Position numbers and translations under genes: made by a program | Shown here: piece by piece, positions 22,084-34,170 of the stretch | Layout of the letters: the number at the start of each line of letters is the position of its first letter | How positions within the stretch are numbered: position 1 is the first letter of the stretch | The notes under the pieces: model-generated | The model's input: only the letters and a program-made list of their open reading frames with translations | What the model was told of the DNA's origin: nothing | The model's database searches: none | Origin: Avena insularis | Taxonomy: Eukaryota; Streptophyta; Magnoliopsida; Poales; Poaceae | DNA length: 64,000 bases | Direction of reading: 5' to 3' | Assembly: GCA_023614405.1 (NCBI GenBank) | Contig: CM042687.1 | Span: 261,869,480 to 261,933,479 of the forward strand

Positions 22084-25000
22084 CAAGTGACCTTTGGAGC
22101 ATCATTCCAGGCAGAATCTGCGCGTGCAGGAATCGGCAAAACAATTGCCATGGGTCACGTGGTCTACGCCAGTGATGTCCCTCTCATCCTTCTTGATGAG
22201 ACTTGGATTCTGGCTTCGAAACCTGTGACGACCTACACGATCATGTCAATTAGCGAGATCGATATCTATCTCGGTTTCGCTGAACCCGCCCAACCCACTC
22301 TTGAGGTGATGACCATGGCGGAAGAAAAATTCAGATCTACTTTGTTCGCAGAGGCGGAAGAGTTCAAGGTCCCGTATAAAATCAAACCCACCTAGCCCGC
22401 TCCTGTAGTGGAAGAAGAGGTGGAAGAAGAATCCAGATCCGATCTCTCTAGAAAGATTGGATACACAGACGAGGAGTACATCCGCTACGGATCCAGCTTT
22501 GCTAACGTCGAAGCGGAAACCAAGTTATACAAGTACCTTAAGAACATGAACAAGAAGAAGCACTGTTTCGTGTACCACATAAGCACTGGATCCGACTTTG
22601 TCGATGCTGGAGCTGGTAGCGACTCGGTCCTAGATGCAATCAAATAAAATGCCGACTTACCTGGCTCCCCAGCGGAGTGAATCACGTCGCAGGAACTTCG
22701 AGACTTCGATAAAGAGATGGAGGAGTATGAACAAGAGCACGTCTCCAAGCAAACACAAGGTGAGTCGGAAACTCCTCCTAGTACATATGATAGCATGGAT
22801 GAAAGCTACACCTCGCAGGATGACATGGACACCGGAGATTCCTCCGAGGTCCACAAACCAACCATGACGGAAAGTACCAACGGAAGTTTGTCCCTCGGTA
22901 CCGGACCAAAAGTCGTCTTTGCCACTGGTACGCATGTTAAGGCTACTGGGCGGTCAAAGAAGAAGAACAAGAATCCAACTCCGGTAGAGCCGGACGTCGA
23001 GGAAACCAACGAAGAAAAAGTTGATAAAGAGATCGAGATGGAGAATCAGGATGGAGATCCGATTAATCCCACCCTGATCGATCCTCCTGTGGATGGACAC
23101 GTTGTCACCAAGGGTGCACGTGAAATTTACGGAGATGCTCTCACAATTCCAATCCCAACGACTTCGGATCTTACGCCGGAGGCACTGGAGAAAAGGGCTG
23201 AGTACCTGGAAAAGCACCGCTTGTTTCTACTCGAAGAGGCCGCGCGCATCGTCGAGATGAGGCAGCAGTTAGACAGTGATCCTTCCAGATATCAGTCTGA
23301 TTTCAAACGACATTCAAACAAGACAAGGGAAGGTCAGTTTCTTGCTAACAAGAATCCGGATATCCACAAAGATCTATTTGACGGAAAAGATGGAGAGAAG
23401 ATCCGAGTCTACAGCACGCCAGTAGAAAATGCTGCTGCAGCTCGAGCCATCCTCGCCAACAATCCGTCTCTCAGCAGAGTCCAGTGAAGGTCGTGTTGCT
23501 GGACAAAGGATTAAAGCAGCAGAAAACGGCCGCGTCATTTAGTGGCAAGCTGGCCTCAAAGTCCGAGTTTTTCCACACTAACGCTGACCAAAGTGCTGAT
23601 GTAAGACTCCACAGGGATACGACTCAATGTTATCGTCTCCGCGGAGCAGAAGAGAATTCAAGAACCGTCTCAAACAGCCACTCTCGCAGGCGGCGCATGA
23701 CTAGGCAAGAGTTATTCCGGTTGCGGCCAAAGATGCCATCAGGGCAATGGTTCCTCATCAGGACCATCGTCGGCAAAACAACCTCTATAGAGAAGACCCA
23801 GAAACATGCCGCCAGCGAGAGGAGCAAGATCGGCTAAGGATGCCACCACTGAGCCGTCTGGCTGGCAACGTCGGACAAAGAGATGATCCGGATCGTCCTG
23901 AATCTAGTAGGGATGGTGTCTGACGAAACAGGCATCGGAGTCAGCATAATGAGGCTCCACCGCCACCACCAAGAAACCCATCCATAAATAATCCACCAGG
24001 GCCTCCATCGCCTCCCAGCAGTGACCATGAGGGATCACGTCATAGCCATGGGAGCTGCAGGGGCGGAGGTGGCAATGGTGAGAGGAGAAGCAGAAATCCG
24101 ACTCCACCGCGTAGAAGCCACGAGCCTCCAAGGCACGGATCTCTCTCACTAAATGACGCTCGCCACCGCATTGAATCAAACATAGAAGCGCGATGGTACG
24201 AAGAGGAGGATGTGTACATGGGACCTAAGTGCTTTGGTCCACATATAAGTCAGACCAAATTCCCGGTTGACTTTGGCATTGCCAAACATATTCAGCCCTA
24301 TGACGGTGTAGCTCGGCCAGATACTTGGATCTAGGATTTTTTCTAGGCTTGCTGCATTGCCAAAGTAGGAAACAGCCTGGTTGCAGTCTGATATCTCCCA
24401 CTGATGCTGAGGAAGACGGCTCGATCATGGCTCAATGAACTGCCAGAGAATTCAATTCATAACTGGTATGATATGCAAAGTTCATTCTTTTCAAACTTCG
24501 AGGGAACATACAGGAGGCCCTGCACAGTCGGAGACTTGCAGCGTTGCACCCAAAGACCCGGAGAAACCTGTCGGGATTACCTCGGACGCTAGATCGATAC
24601 GAAGAACTCATGCGCAAGAGTAAACGAGCAAACTGTGATAGAAGCTTTTATTGCAGGACTTCCAGTCGGACTTTTATGTCACAGGTTGAAGCATGACCAC
24701 GTCACAGATTTGGGAGAAATGATAGAGACGACAAGCAAATATGCTGACGCCGATGATGATTCAGAAGGGCTGCTAAATAATCTGGCCAATCCCATTGCGG
24801 CCAAACAACCAAAGCAAACTCAGAAGCGCAAGAACACCTCGGACAAAAAGCCGGGCCCGAACAACACAGTTGTTAACGCAACGTTCGGATCCAGAGGACG
24901 AGGAGGGCGCGGAGGCGGCCGTGGTAGAGGCCAAGGAACTTCCCGAATCCAGGGCAGAGGAGACTAGCAACCCGGAAGAACCTATACCTGGGCTGACATT
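22081..25000 (+). pseudogene. gag of the first Tat element, degenerate
   Basis: One frame runs from about 22081 to 23487, with stops at 22393-22395 and 22645-22647 and another near 22679. It encodes an acidic, Lys/Glu-rich leader protein with no clear domain. From about 24190 a second part encodes the capsid: CFGPHISQTKFPVDF, IQPYDGVARPDTWI, ARSWLNELPENSIHNWYDM and a QRPGETCRDYL block, then VIEAFIAGLPVG. It ends in a Gly/Arg-rich tail (GRGGRGGGRGRGQG, about 24900-24960), an RNA-binding-like region. Multiple stops (for example near 24332 and 24590) and frameshifts make it non-functional. Confidence 0.75.
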
Positions 25001-25173
25001 GCCAATAATCCTGTGTCCACCACTTGGATAGTAACGGAGGATCTACCCACACAAATGCCGAGTGTCGTTTCAATGACGACATCAAGAAAGACGAATCTGC
25101 TGGTTACAGAGCCAAGCGATGAAAAGGAAAGAAAAATTCTGAGAAAGGAAAGGAGCCCAAGGAAGATTCTGAC

Positions 25174-25785
25174 ATGGAAGAGGCGGAAGCCACCGCAGAA
25201 CCCAAGCCGGATGGAAAGAAAACTTTTCCGACTAAGAAAGACGCATACGTCTGCTTCCTTGGATCCCAACCAGCTAAAGACAAAAAGGCGGTTCTTTGTG
25301 AGCTCAATGCCACGGTTCCGGATGTCCCACAGTTCCTGGACTGGTCAGAGGTAACCATCACATTTGATCGTTCAAATCACCCGAGGAAAACACATCGTCG
25401 GGGAAAGTACCCTCTGGTCGTCAATCCTCTTATTGATGGCTATGAGTTCTCTAAAACACTCATGGACGGTGGGAGCAGCATCAACTTCCTCTACATCGAG
25501 ACGCTCCACCGTATGAAGCTACACGAGAGCCAGTTGAGTTACAGCAGTGTAATTTTCCATGGCATTGTACCAGGGAGATGGGCGGATTCTGAGATTACTC
25601 TAGACGTGACATTCGGAACCCAAGATAATTACCGGACCGAGCCATTCTATTTTGAGGTGGTACCATTCAAAAGTTCTTACCACGCCATCTTCGAACGTCC
25701 GGCTTACTGGGCGTTCAAGGCCCGTCCCGGTTACATCTACAACATGATTAAACTTCCAGGTCCAAAGGGCGTAATCACCATATGA
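25174..25785 (+). CDS. Tat-element protease domain (retropepsin-like)
   Basis: A 203-codon open stretch containing KTLMDGGSSINFLYIETL, the aspartic protease active-site motif of Tat elements (D-G-G in place of D-S/T-G). It continues with FHGIVPGRWADSEITLDVTF and PFYFEVVPFKSSYHAIFERP, the flap and C-terminal strands. It would have cleaved the Gag-Pol polyprotein. It is part of a larger polyprotein frame now interrupted on both sides, so its own start at 25174 is not the natural one. Confidence 0.75.
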   Translation: MEEAEATAEPKPDGKKTFPTKKDAYVCFLGSQPAKDKKAVLCELNATVPDVPQFLDWSEVTITFDRSNHPRKTHRRGKYPLVVNPLIDGYEFSKTLMDGGSSINFLYIETLHRMKLHESQLSYSSVIFHGIVPGRWADSEITLDVTFGTQDNYRTEPFYFEVVPFKSSYHAIFERPAYWAFKARPGYIYNMIKLPGPKGVITI

Positions 25786-26094
25786 GGAAATCCGAGGAAG
25801 GTGCGAGAGTGCGACGAAGGATCTACTGCCTTCACCGAAGCCGTGCTACACGCCCAGGAGTACCAGGAGATCAAGAAGACCATCAATCCGTCCGAGATGC
25901 CCGCTATGAAGAACGAGGTGCTGAAGCCAAGTTTGTAGTTCAAGGCGTCAGAAGAGACGAAGAAGACGTCGCTGAAGGAAGATGATCCCTCCAAGACGAC
26001 GAACATAGGGGTAGGCTTAGGCCACGCATAGGAAAGCGCGCTCGTCAAGTTCCTCAAAGCTAATAGTGATATCTTCGCATGGCAGCCATCTGAC

Positions 26095-26862
26095 ATGATC
26101 AGAGTACCTAGGGAACTTGCCGAGCACTCTCTTAATGTGTACCCAGACGCTAAACCCGTCAAACAGTCCTTACGACTGTTTGGCGATGAAAAGCGCAAAG
26201 CAATAGCTAAGGAATTAGCCCGCCTAGAGTTAGCGGATTTTATAACAGAGGTCATCCATACAGATTGGGTGGCAAATTTTGTATTCATCCCTAAAAAGGA
26301 CACCATTGATTTAAGGATGTGTGTTGATTATACCGCTTTGAACAAGGCATGCCCAAAAGATCCGTTTCCTTTGCCAAGAATCGATCAAGTTATCGACTCA
26401 ACGGCAGGGTCGGAATTACTCTGTTTTCTCGATGCATATTCCGAATATCACCAAATACCGATGAAAAAGTCGGATCAAATTAAGACGTCTTTCGTCACTC
26501 CTTTCAGAATCTTCTGCTACAAAACTATGTCTTTCGGCTTAAAGAACGCAGGAGCAACATATCAACGTACCATGCAACATTGTCTCAACGACCAAATCGG
26601 ACGCAATGTTCACATATACATAGACGACATAGCAGTTATGTCTAAAAAGAAGGAAACTTTAATTTCTGACTTGGATGAAATGTTTGCTAGTCTACGAAAA
26701 TTCAACATGATGTTAAATCCGAAGAAGTATTTCTTTGGAATTCCAGCCGGAAAATTGTTAGGTTTCATCGTCCCCGAGCGAGGCATAGAGGTGAACCGGG
26801 AAAAAATCAAGGCTATCTATTACCAGGATGACTCGCCTGAAGGACGTACAACGCCTCACTAG
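26095..26862 (+). pseudogene. Tat-element reverse transcriptase domain
   Basis: Encodes the RT fingers and palm: KPVKQSLRLFGDEKRKAIAK, LRMCVDYTALNKACPKDPFP, LCFLDAYSEYHQI (first catalytic Asp), FGLKNAGATYQR and HIYIDDIAVMS (YIDD box), then GKLLGFIVPERGIEVN. A frameshift near 26820 moves the connection domain to the frame read from 26828. Catalytic residues are present but the reading frame to RNase H is broken. Confidence 0.85.
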
Positions 26863-27300
26863 TTGCATTGCAGCGGTGAGTTGGTTCGTCAGCCAGCTCG
26901 GTGAAAGAGCCGCACTTTTGTACAAACTCTTGAAGAAAACCGACAAATTTGTCTGGACCCCAGAAGCCAAAACTGCCCTGCAAAGTTTGAAAGATCTACT
27001 TTCAAACCCACCAGTTCTCGCAGCGCCAAAACCTCAGGAACCTATGTTACTCTACATTGCAGCAACCAATAAGGTCATAAATGTAGTAACAGTAGTTGAG
27101 CGCGAGAAGAAGGCCACGAGCATAGGATGCAGCGGTCAACTTATTATCTGAGTGAGGTCCTGACACAATCAAAGCAACGATATCCACATCATCAAAAGCT
27201 ATACTATGGAGTGTTCTTTGCATCTAGAAAGCTACGCTACTATATTCAAGAGCACAAGATCATAGTGGTGAGCACTACTCCCTGCGAGACATAATCAATA
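26828..27300 (+). pseudogene. Tat-element RT connection and first RNase H, frameshifted
   Basis: Continues the RT after a frameshift: RLTSCIAAVSWFVSQLGERA, KFVWTPEAKTALQSLKDLLS and AAPKPQEPMLLYIAATN (Gypsy RNase H start). Another frameshift near 27120 is followed by YLSEVLTQSKQRYPHH-like sequence in the next frame. Non-functional. Confidence 0.7.
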
Positions 27301-27357
27301 ACCGCGACGCCACCGGACGTGTCGCAAAGTGGGGAATAGATCTTGTAGCTTTCGACA

Positions 27358-27966
27358 TTGAGTACAAACCGTGTACAACAATCAAGTCCCAAATTCTCGC
27401 ACGACTTTGTTGTTGATTGGACAGAAACGACAGAAAACTCAGGCCCTCCAGACTCGGAATTTTGGACCCTCCACTTTGACGGATCAAAAGCACGAGGATG
27501 CTCGGGGGCTGACGTGGTGCTCAAATCACCCCAAGGAGATAAGTTGTTCTATGTGTTGCAAATACACTTCACGGCAATCAATAATATTGCCGAGTACGAA
27601 GCAGTGCTACATGGAATACGCATGGCCAAAAACATTTGCATATCAAGACTCATGTGTTACGGAGACTCGGATTTGGTTGCTCAGCAAGTATCCGATATCT
27701 GCAACACAAACAAGCACATGGCAGCATACAAGGCTGTCGTGGATGAGCTATCCAAATCGTTCGAGGGTTTTGAGGTTCAACACATCCCTCGAGCAGAAAA
27801 TGAGGAAGCAGATGCACTATCAAAAATAGGCTCTGCGCGGAAACAAGTACTAGATGGAGCTTTTCTACAGCATTTAAGGGTCCCCTCCATAGTCGGAGTT
27901 GATGAGGACTATCCGACGAAATCTTACTCACCTTTAATAGCAGTTCTGGCTGTAATTCCTAGCTAG
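27358..27966 (+). CDS. Second (archaeal-type) RNase H domain of the Tat element
   Basis: WTLHFDGSKARGCSGADVVL, NIAEYEAVLHGIRMA, CYGDSDLVAQQVS and ENEEADALSKIGSA follow the D-E-D-D pattern of an RVT_3/archaeal-type RNase H. Tat-lineage Gypsy elements are known to carry this second RNase H after the original one. This open stretch is intact, but the polyprotein frame is broken upstream and by a TAG after about 27963. Confidence 0.8.
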   Translation: MSTNRVQQSSPKFSHDFVVDWTETTENSGPPDSEFWTLHFDGSKARGCSGADVVLKSPQGDKLFYVLQIHFTAINNIAEYEAVLHGIRMAKNICISRLMCYGDSDLVAQQVSDICNTNKHMAAYKAVVDELSKSFEGFEVQHIPRAENEEADALSKIGSARKQVLDGAFLQHLRVPSIVGVDEDYPTKSYSPLIAVLAVIPS

Positions 27967-28020
27967 ACAAAACCCTATCTGGATTTCCTAATAGACGGAA
28001 AAATACCTGGAGACGAAGTC

Positions 28021-29229
28021 TTGAGCCGGCAGATTGTCCGACGGGCAAAAGCCTACACTATAATAAATGGTGAGCTCTATAAATGGAGTGTTTCTGGCGT
28101 GTTTCAGAGATGTATTTCTTCGGAAGAAGGAGTAGAAATCTTAAGAGAAATCCACGAAGGCGAGTGTGGTCACCACGCTGCAGCCAGATCCTTAGTGGCA
28201 AAAGCTTTTCGACATAGATCCTTTTGGCTTAAAGCTAAGGCAAATGCCGATAAACTGGTCAAAACGTGCAAAAGCTGCCAAAAGTACGCTCATCGGGCAT
28301 ATGTTCTGGCTGAACAGATGCGAACAATCCCTATTACATGGCCATTCGCGGTATGGGGGCTTGATATGGTAGGGCCGTTTTGCACGGCAAAATGTGGATT
28401 TACTCACCTACTAGTGATGGTAGGTAAATTTACAAAATGGATTGAGGCTAAACCCGTAACAAGTTGCGATGGAGCTACAGCCAAAAGATTCATCGAGGAC
28501 GTAATCATCAGATTCGTAAATCCGCACAGTATAATTACTAACAACGGGAGCAACTTTTCCATAGGTGAACTTGCCTAATTCTGCGAAGAGTAAGGGATCT
28601 GACTCGATATTGCATCAGTGCACATCCACAAGCCAATGGACAAGTCGAAAGAACTAATGACCTTATTCTAAAAGGAATCCGACCTCGCCTCGAGGCACCG
28701 CTTTGTTGGGCCGCGGGGGCTTGGGCGGAAGAATTACCGTCTGTGATTTGGAGCTTACGTACAACTCCTAACAGGTCAACCGGCTATACTCCTTTCTTCT
28801 TGGTCTACGGTGCAGAAGCAGTTCTTCCAAGTGATCTGATTCATCAAGCTCCACAAGTCAAGGCGTATATCGAAGTAGATGCAGAAGTTTCTCAGCAAGA
28901 TGATCTCGATATAATCGAAGAAGTACGCGTCATTGCTGAGCAGAGATCTACAACCTATCAGCAGAAGTTGCACAAGTATCATAGTTAGAGAGTATAAAAC
29001 CGTTCTTTCAGAAAAAGGCGATTTGGTCCTCCGACTTGTGCAAAAGAGAAAGCACAAACTTTCCCCAATTTAGGAAGGACCTTTTATGGTTAGCAGAGTT
29101 CTGCATAATGGGTCATATTATTTAACCGACATGAGACCAGTCAAGGATAGACCTGATACTCGGAAAAGGAAGAGAGCTGGTGACAGCACAGACCCGGATA
29201 AAATAGACCGTCCATGGAATATTGCATAG
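28021..29229 (+). pseudogene. Tat-element integrase, broken
   Basis: The HHCC zinc-binding region is clear (HEGECGHHAAARSLVAKAF ... CKSCQKYA). It is followed by the catalytic core with the first Asp in VWGLDMVGPF. The second catalytic Asp is replaced: IITNNGSNF has Asn where IITDNG is usual. A stop at 28576-28578 and frameshifts follow. The third part is visible in the frame from 28743 (RSTGYTPFFLVYGAEAVLPS). A C-terminal KGDLVLR... segment runs to about 29229. Integration function must be lost. Confidence 0.8.
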
Positions 29230-29843
29230 CTACGTCCCTTCTATTCTTAGTTATATTTCCTTGTAATCATATATGTACATGTTTAAAGTTAAATAAAGTA
29301 TTAGTTTCCTCATTTTGTTATCTTTGAGACATTTTTGCCATCTTATTTCCAAAAGAGCATGTAATTTTTTCAAAAATCCCAGAATGCTTGAAAGTACTTT
29401 ATTCTCATGTTTGTTCTGGTTACGATTTTTGAATATCTAAAAATGTTATCTTAGGGTACAAAAGTTTAAATTATTGTCTATACTTTGATTCTTTATCTGA
29501 TTGCTTAGACGCGGTCATTTTCCGAGTAATGAGTTGTTGGTACTGGAAGCCAGCTTTGTTTCCGAGTTTAAACTGGTTTAGCAATTGCGCTCCGTTGCTC
29601 GGCAAATTTTCCGTGCTAAAGGTTATCCGGCCCATGAAAGGGACGAGGCACAGAGCCAGATAAACCGATAAGTATAGGCATAAAAAACGCAAAGTGCTTC
29701 AGAAAATTTCAAGCACATGCATAAAAACATATAAGCAAAAAGTTCTAACATAGTAAAGGCATAAGTTTTTACAGACCAACACAAAATAAATATTGTATCC
29801 ATCATTACATTGCCATAAGTTCAAGATAATGCATAGAAATTGT
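29230..29843. other. Convergent 3' gap between pol and antisense ORF
   Basis: About 600 bp, AT-rich, between the sense pol end and the antisense ORF end. AATAAA-like words occur (for example AATAAAGTATT near 29293). Nothing else recognised. Confidence 0.4.
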
Positions 29844-32800
29844 TTATGCTGCAGGCGGTGGTGATGAAGCAGGTGGAGCATTGGAGTCAACAGCAGTGTC
29901 GCCCTCGATCTCAGACTCGAAAGCATTGCTGATTTCTGGATCTTGAGGCGAAGGAGGCACGGCGATGGATTCGAAGAATGGCATCGTGTAGTTGGTCATC
30001 TCCGCCACCCGACAAGCATAACCTGCACAAGACTCTTGGATGGCCTTGATGTCCTGCGGGTTACCCTCATCATCCTCATCGGCAATGCCCGTGGTGACGT
30101 GCCAGATTTCCATCCCGCTATGATGGCTCATCACCATGGTCAGAGCTGTTTGTGTAGCAGTCCGAGCGAAGGAGATCTTCCAGTCCTCGATCAACTTCGG
30201 AATCTCCTTAACTTTATCCCTCACCTCATGCACTGACATTGTGTGCAAGTCAGAAAGCTTGATGGCTTCGCCAGCCTCTTCTAGAGTATGGAGAAAGTCG
30301 AACAAGACATCTCCGACGAGCTTAATGTGCTCGAGGCGAGGTTCAGAAGTGGAAGAGTCGGAAAGATTCAGGGGGGCTGGGAAAGAACAAAAAAGTCAAA
30401 ATTCGGCTGAAACAAAAGTCAAAAACTGAACAACACAAAGTAAAAAGATTCGGAAATCTTACCAAGTACGGAGTGATTCCATTCAACATGCTCCTTGCGG
30501 AGGCTGTCTAGTTCACTAGTTGAGGCCTGGGCAAGATCCCTCTGGATATCAAAGTCCTTCTTGAGATCAGCAAATTCCTTGTCTCGGAGGGCTAGGAGCT
30601 TCTCGAGCCTCACGATCTCGTGATTGCTCGACTCCAGGACTGCGGCTACGGATTTATCTGATTCCAAAGTTAGCTTCTCAAGCTTGTCCCGGAGTTCAGC
30701 ATTTTGAATCTCCAAGACCTTGAAGTTTTCAGCCTGCTCCACCATCTTGGTAGATTGACATAACAATTCTGCAAAGACAAAAATATCAGTCGGACAAAAC
30801 AAGTTTAACTATGAAGATAATTGGCAAAGAAGAAGTCAGAAAAGTTCACCTCCTGCTTCATATTTTTCAACTTTCAACTTGGAATTCTCACATCACAAAG
30901 CTTTGATTTCTTTGCGCTTATTACTAATATTCTTGAGAAATTTCTGGTTGGAAGATGCAATTTTCTATAAGTTTAGAGACGAAATACCGCCAGACGGCTA
31001 CTAAGACTCGGGCTGCAAATTTAACTAGGTAAAATTACAGCACGAGACTTGGGGGCTACACTACATCGTTCTTTTGCAACCTAAAAGCATCAACTCGGAA
31101 TCCAACAATGTTTATCCGACTTTATGCTTGGGGGCTAGAGGATATGATAATAAATGCAAATAAGAATCGGAAACTTACAATGTGTTCCAAGTGCATCTTT
31201 TCAAATCCGAGATTGGTGCTATGAAACACCTTCTCGGTAAGGGTGAGGGACGGAACATTCGTCGCTGGGAGTTTGCCAGATGCGACTTTAGCATCCCGGA
31301 CCAAAATTTGGTCCAGGAGGCTAACCAACTTGACGTCTTCCTCCTCTTGGCTCGCTGCCTCTAGAGTCAAGGTTTGCTTCTCAAGACTGGATTTAGCAAG
31401 TCTGAGGATCTCTTCATTTTATTTCCTCTTAAGGCCAGGGACAGTAGAGTCAACCACCTTATCCATCGTTCCTATGGTCATCACCATGGGATCATTACCC
31501 TTGATGGGTTCACCCTTGTTAGTTGCCTGGTCATCAACGGTGACCAGGGATTTCGAGGTTTTGCCAGCATCAGGGGATGCAGAAGCTCCCTGCGCTGATG
31601 GAGTGGTGGATGGAGTCGACGTCGGCACAGCAGGGGAGATAACAAGCTTCTGCTAACGCCTCTGCTTTCCCGGCTTGCTGTCCGGCTTTATCTTGCTCTT
31701 CAACACTGATTTAGCTCTATAACACAAAAATCCTAAAATTTAAGTGTGCTCTGGAAAGATAACAAAGCTACAGGAGTACTAAAAATGAAAGGTGAGGTGC
31801 TTATGTTTTAACTACTGGTAGCACTTGGCTACCAGCAGCAATAACTTCCTTCGCCTTACGCTTCTTGGAGGTGAGGGCGGCAACTACTTGCACCTCATTA
31901 TCCTCCATCGCCTCCGGGTCGTCTGAAGAATAGCCCTCTAGTGGAGCTAGCCCAGACTCGGAGAGTTTCTCGAGCTGACAAAGTCGAAAAGCATCGATGA
32001 AAATAAAGTCGGAGAAAGAACCGAAAATAACGACAAAACACAAAAGCAGAGTCGAAATATTTACCGGAGTCAGAGGACGGTTGGTCGTGTACATCTTTAG
32101 GGAAACTTCCGAGACTTTCCTTTCCACTCTTTCTTTGATCAAATATTGCATGAGGGTCTTGTAGTCCTTCGGCGCGAGCCGGATAGAACTGACCCTCATA
32201 TTGTCCTTCTTGTCGCTCGTGATCTGGTGCATGAGGCGGTCTCCGTGATGCTGGAGAGGCTGAATCCGGTGCTCCAGCCAGCAGTGGATCAAATCAGATC
32301 CACGGAGTCCCTCATGCTTCATCAAAAACTCGATCCGCCTCTTGGCAAGGATCAAAATATCCGACAGCTCCGGCGCCTCCGCGTCCCATGAATCTTGGTG
32401 GGGAGCGGCACTGTTGACAAACGCCAGAAGACCTTTCGCCTTTCCTGAAGCCAGAATATCCTTGTGATAGAAGAAAGTTCTGGCCCAACGTTTGACGGAC
32501 TCACTAGAGTTAATCCTAGGATAGATTCGATTCCTCCTAAGGACTAAGCTAAGGGTGCCGATGACATAAGGCACACCAGCACTGATGGAATTCTTCCGAG
32601 TACCATAGTAGTACCTAAAAGGGTGAGACTTGGCCTAATGCCAAGAAACCCCTCGCACAAAGCTGCTTGAGCACTAAGCTCAAGCAGAGAGTTGGGAGGA
32701 AGATTATGGAGTTGCACACCGTAGTAGTTGAGGACCTCGACGAAGAAGTCCGACGGTGGCAAGCTGAGGCCACGGTCGACGTGAGTGCCGAACATCACCC

Positions 32801-32995
32801 TCTTGCCGTCGAGTGGCGCAGGGATGGCGTGTGCTGAGGCACTCGCCATGCACCCGTGACGATGAACCCCTCATCCTCCATGAATTGGAGCTCCGCAGTA
32901 TCCATGGCGCTGGGGATCCAAAGACCCCGCATTTTCTTCTCTTCTGCCGCCGACGAACCCGCCGCCGCCGCTCCTGAGGACGAGGCAAAAGCCAT
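29844..32995 (-). pseudogene. Antisense ORF (Transposase_28-like) of the first Tat element
   Basis: On the strand opposite to gag-pol, starting MAFASSSGAAAAGSSAAEEK at 32995. Exon 1 runs to a donor after 32065 (CCG|GTAAAT), with frameshifts near 32845 and 32610. It holds DRGLSLPPSDFFVEVLNYYG, then LLELSAQAALCEGFLGIRP and SVKRWARTFFY, typical of the 'putative gypsy type transposon' (Transposase_28) domain. Later exons include 31974 to about 31801 (acidic then Lys-rich), a Ser/Thr/Pro segment near 31628-31430, coiled-coil segments around 31370-31180 and 30760-30470, and a last exon about 30390-29844 (HIKLVGDVLFDFLHTLEEAG). Role unknown. A weak TATA-like AATAAAG lies near 33148-33156. The same ORF occurs at 49166 in the other Tat element. 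Confidence 0.7.
31044..31140 (+). repeat. Two internal PPT-like tracts
   Basis: GACTTGGGGGCTACAC (about 31048-31063) and GCTTGGGGGCTAGAGG (about 31126-31141) resemble the true polypurine tract ACTTCCGGGGGCTAC next to the 3' LTR. They lie in introns of the antisense ORF. Confidence 0.6.
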
Positions 32996-33550
32996 AGATC
33001 TTGGAGGAAAAAGGGCTGGTGGGGGGAAGGAGAGATTTTTTCTCAATGGTGCATAGATGGGAACTGGTGCGGAGAGCTCGAGGAGTACGAGGAAGCAATG
33101 AATGAATCGACGGAGAGGTGAATCTGAGAAGAAGGGTTTTCTCCTCTCTTTATTTGTCTCTACATCAAGATTCGTGCGGTGAGACGCACGATTATCGCCA
33201 CACGTATAGGAGAGGGGGAGTTAGCTTCCTCGTGACTCTTCCCCTCAATTTCCGTGCAAGCATTGAAACGGCGTTCTGTTCCGTAAGGAACGGACCCACC
33301 AACGGTCGTGCTGATGGAAATCCTGTTAGTGACAGGACCTGGCCTATAAAGTTGTCAGTCAGCACGCCGCTGAAAGATCTGTCTTATGTTTCAAATCAAG
33401 CAGGAAAAAGACTAAGGTCAGAGCAAAATATATCCAACTCAGTTGACTTGGAATTCTACACTAATGAAAGAAGTTTTCGGGAACCCTTCAAGATTCTCAA
33501 GACGAAGAAACCATCAAGCTAGATTATTTATCTGACTTCAGATCTTGGAG

Positions 33551-33565
33551 ACTTCCGGGGGCTAC
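33551..33565 (+). other. Polypurine tract of the first Tat element
   Basis: ACTTCCGGGGGCTAC lies directly before the 3' LTR start TGTTGGGGAT at 33566. It primes plus-strand DNA synthesis in this class of element. Confidence 0.8.
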
Positions 33566-34091
33566 TGTTGGGGATATTCTTTCCGGGTATACCCACAGGA
33601 CTCGCTGACCAGGGTGGCCCACCAACGGGTTAGAGCTTTGCTTCACGGGCGGCCCAGTAAGAGAAAGAGGAGGAGCCAGTTCCAGCTACGACAAGGCCCA
33701 GAAGAGTTACTGACTTAGGCATGTAGTATTACTTGTAGTCCAAGCTGTACATAGTTACCGACTCTGTAACGTAGCCGGATAGGTCTCTCCCTGTAACCCT
33801 AGGCCCCAGTGACTATATAAACCGGCCCTATGGGAGCCTTTAGGGCACAACCAATCAATCGTACACCACAATCAACTCGCACAGGCGAACCTCTCTTGTA
33901 ATCCATTGTAACATCCGGCTTACGTCGATATATTACTAGGTTGCTAGCAGGAGTAGGATCCGATCACCACAGTCGGATCTGAACCTGGGTAAACTTGTGC
34001 TCACCGCTCCTAGAACATCCGACGTCTCACACCCCATCCTTCCAACGCCACTAGGACCCCCTATGGCATACTTGTCGACAATTCGATGACA
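33566..34091 (+). repeat. 3' LTR of the first Tat element
   Basis: 526 bp, same length as the 5' copy, with TATATAAA at 33814-33821. It ends CGATGACA before TSD CAAAA. Confidence 0.92.
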
Positions 34092-34170
34092 CAAAAGTTT
34101 TTGTTAAACCTAAACTTGGGTGATTAGAACTTGATAATCTTGATTAATATTTTTGGGATGTTACAATCTT

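Larger units (their letters stand above)
21541..34091 (+). mobile_element. Complete Tat-type Gypsy element with antisense ORF (12.55 kb)
   Basis: LTRs of 526 bp each (21541-22066, 33566-34091) with TG...TA/CA ends, flanked by a perfect CAAAA TSD (21536-21540, 34092-34096). Order on the plus strand is LTR, tRNA-Lys-type PBS, gag, protease, RT, RNase H, second RNase H, integrase. Then comes a long antisense ORF (29844-32995, minus), a polypurine tract and the LTR. Dual RNase H plus an extra ORF between pol and the 3' LTR is the layout of the Tat lineage (for example Grande). The sense ORFs carry many stops and frameshifts. The LTRs differ at roughly 25-30 of 526 positions by eye, so it is not a recent insertion. 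Confidence 0.92.
17637..34165. mobile_element. Long solo LTR (~3.97 kb), split by a Tat Gypsy element
   Basis: The sequence begins TGTCAACACCCGAATTTTTA at 17637 and ends GGGATGTTACA at 34165. It is flanked by the perfect 5-bp duplication ATCTT (17632-17636 and 34166-34170). Removing the nested element (21541-34091 plus one CAAAA copy) leaves about 3.97 kb with TG...CA ends, no PBS, no PPT and no gag/pol, so I call it a solo LTR. It has an AT-rich first half and a GC-rich segment near 19900-20960. The long LTR and TGTCAACACCCG start recall long-LTR cereal Gypsy families. It was inserted into a NAM-associated gene on the minus strand. Confidence 0.75.
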
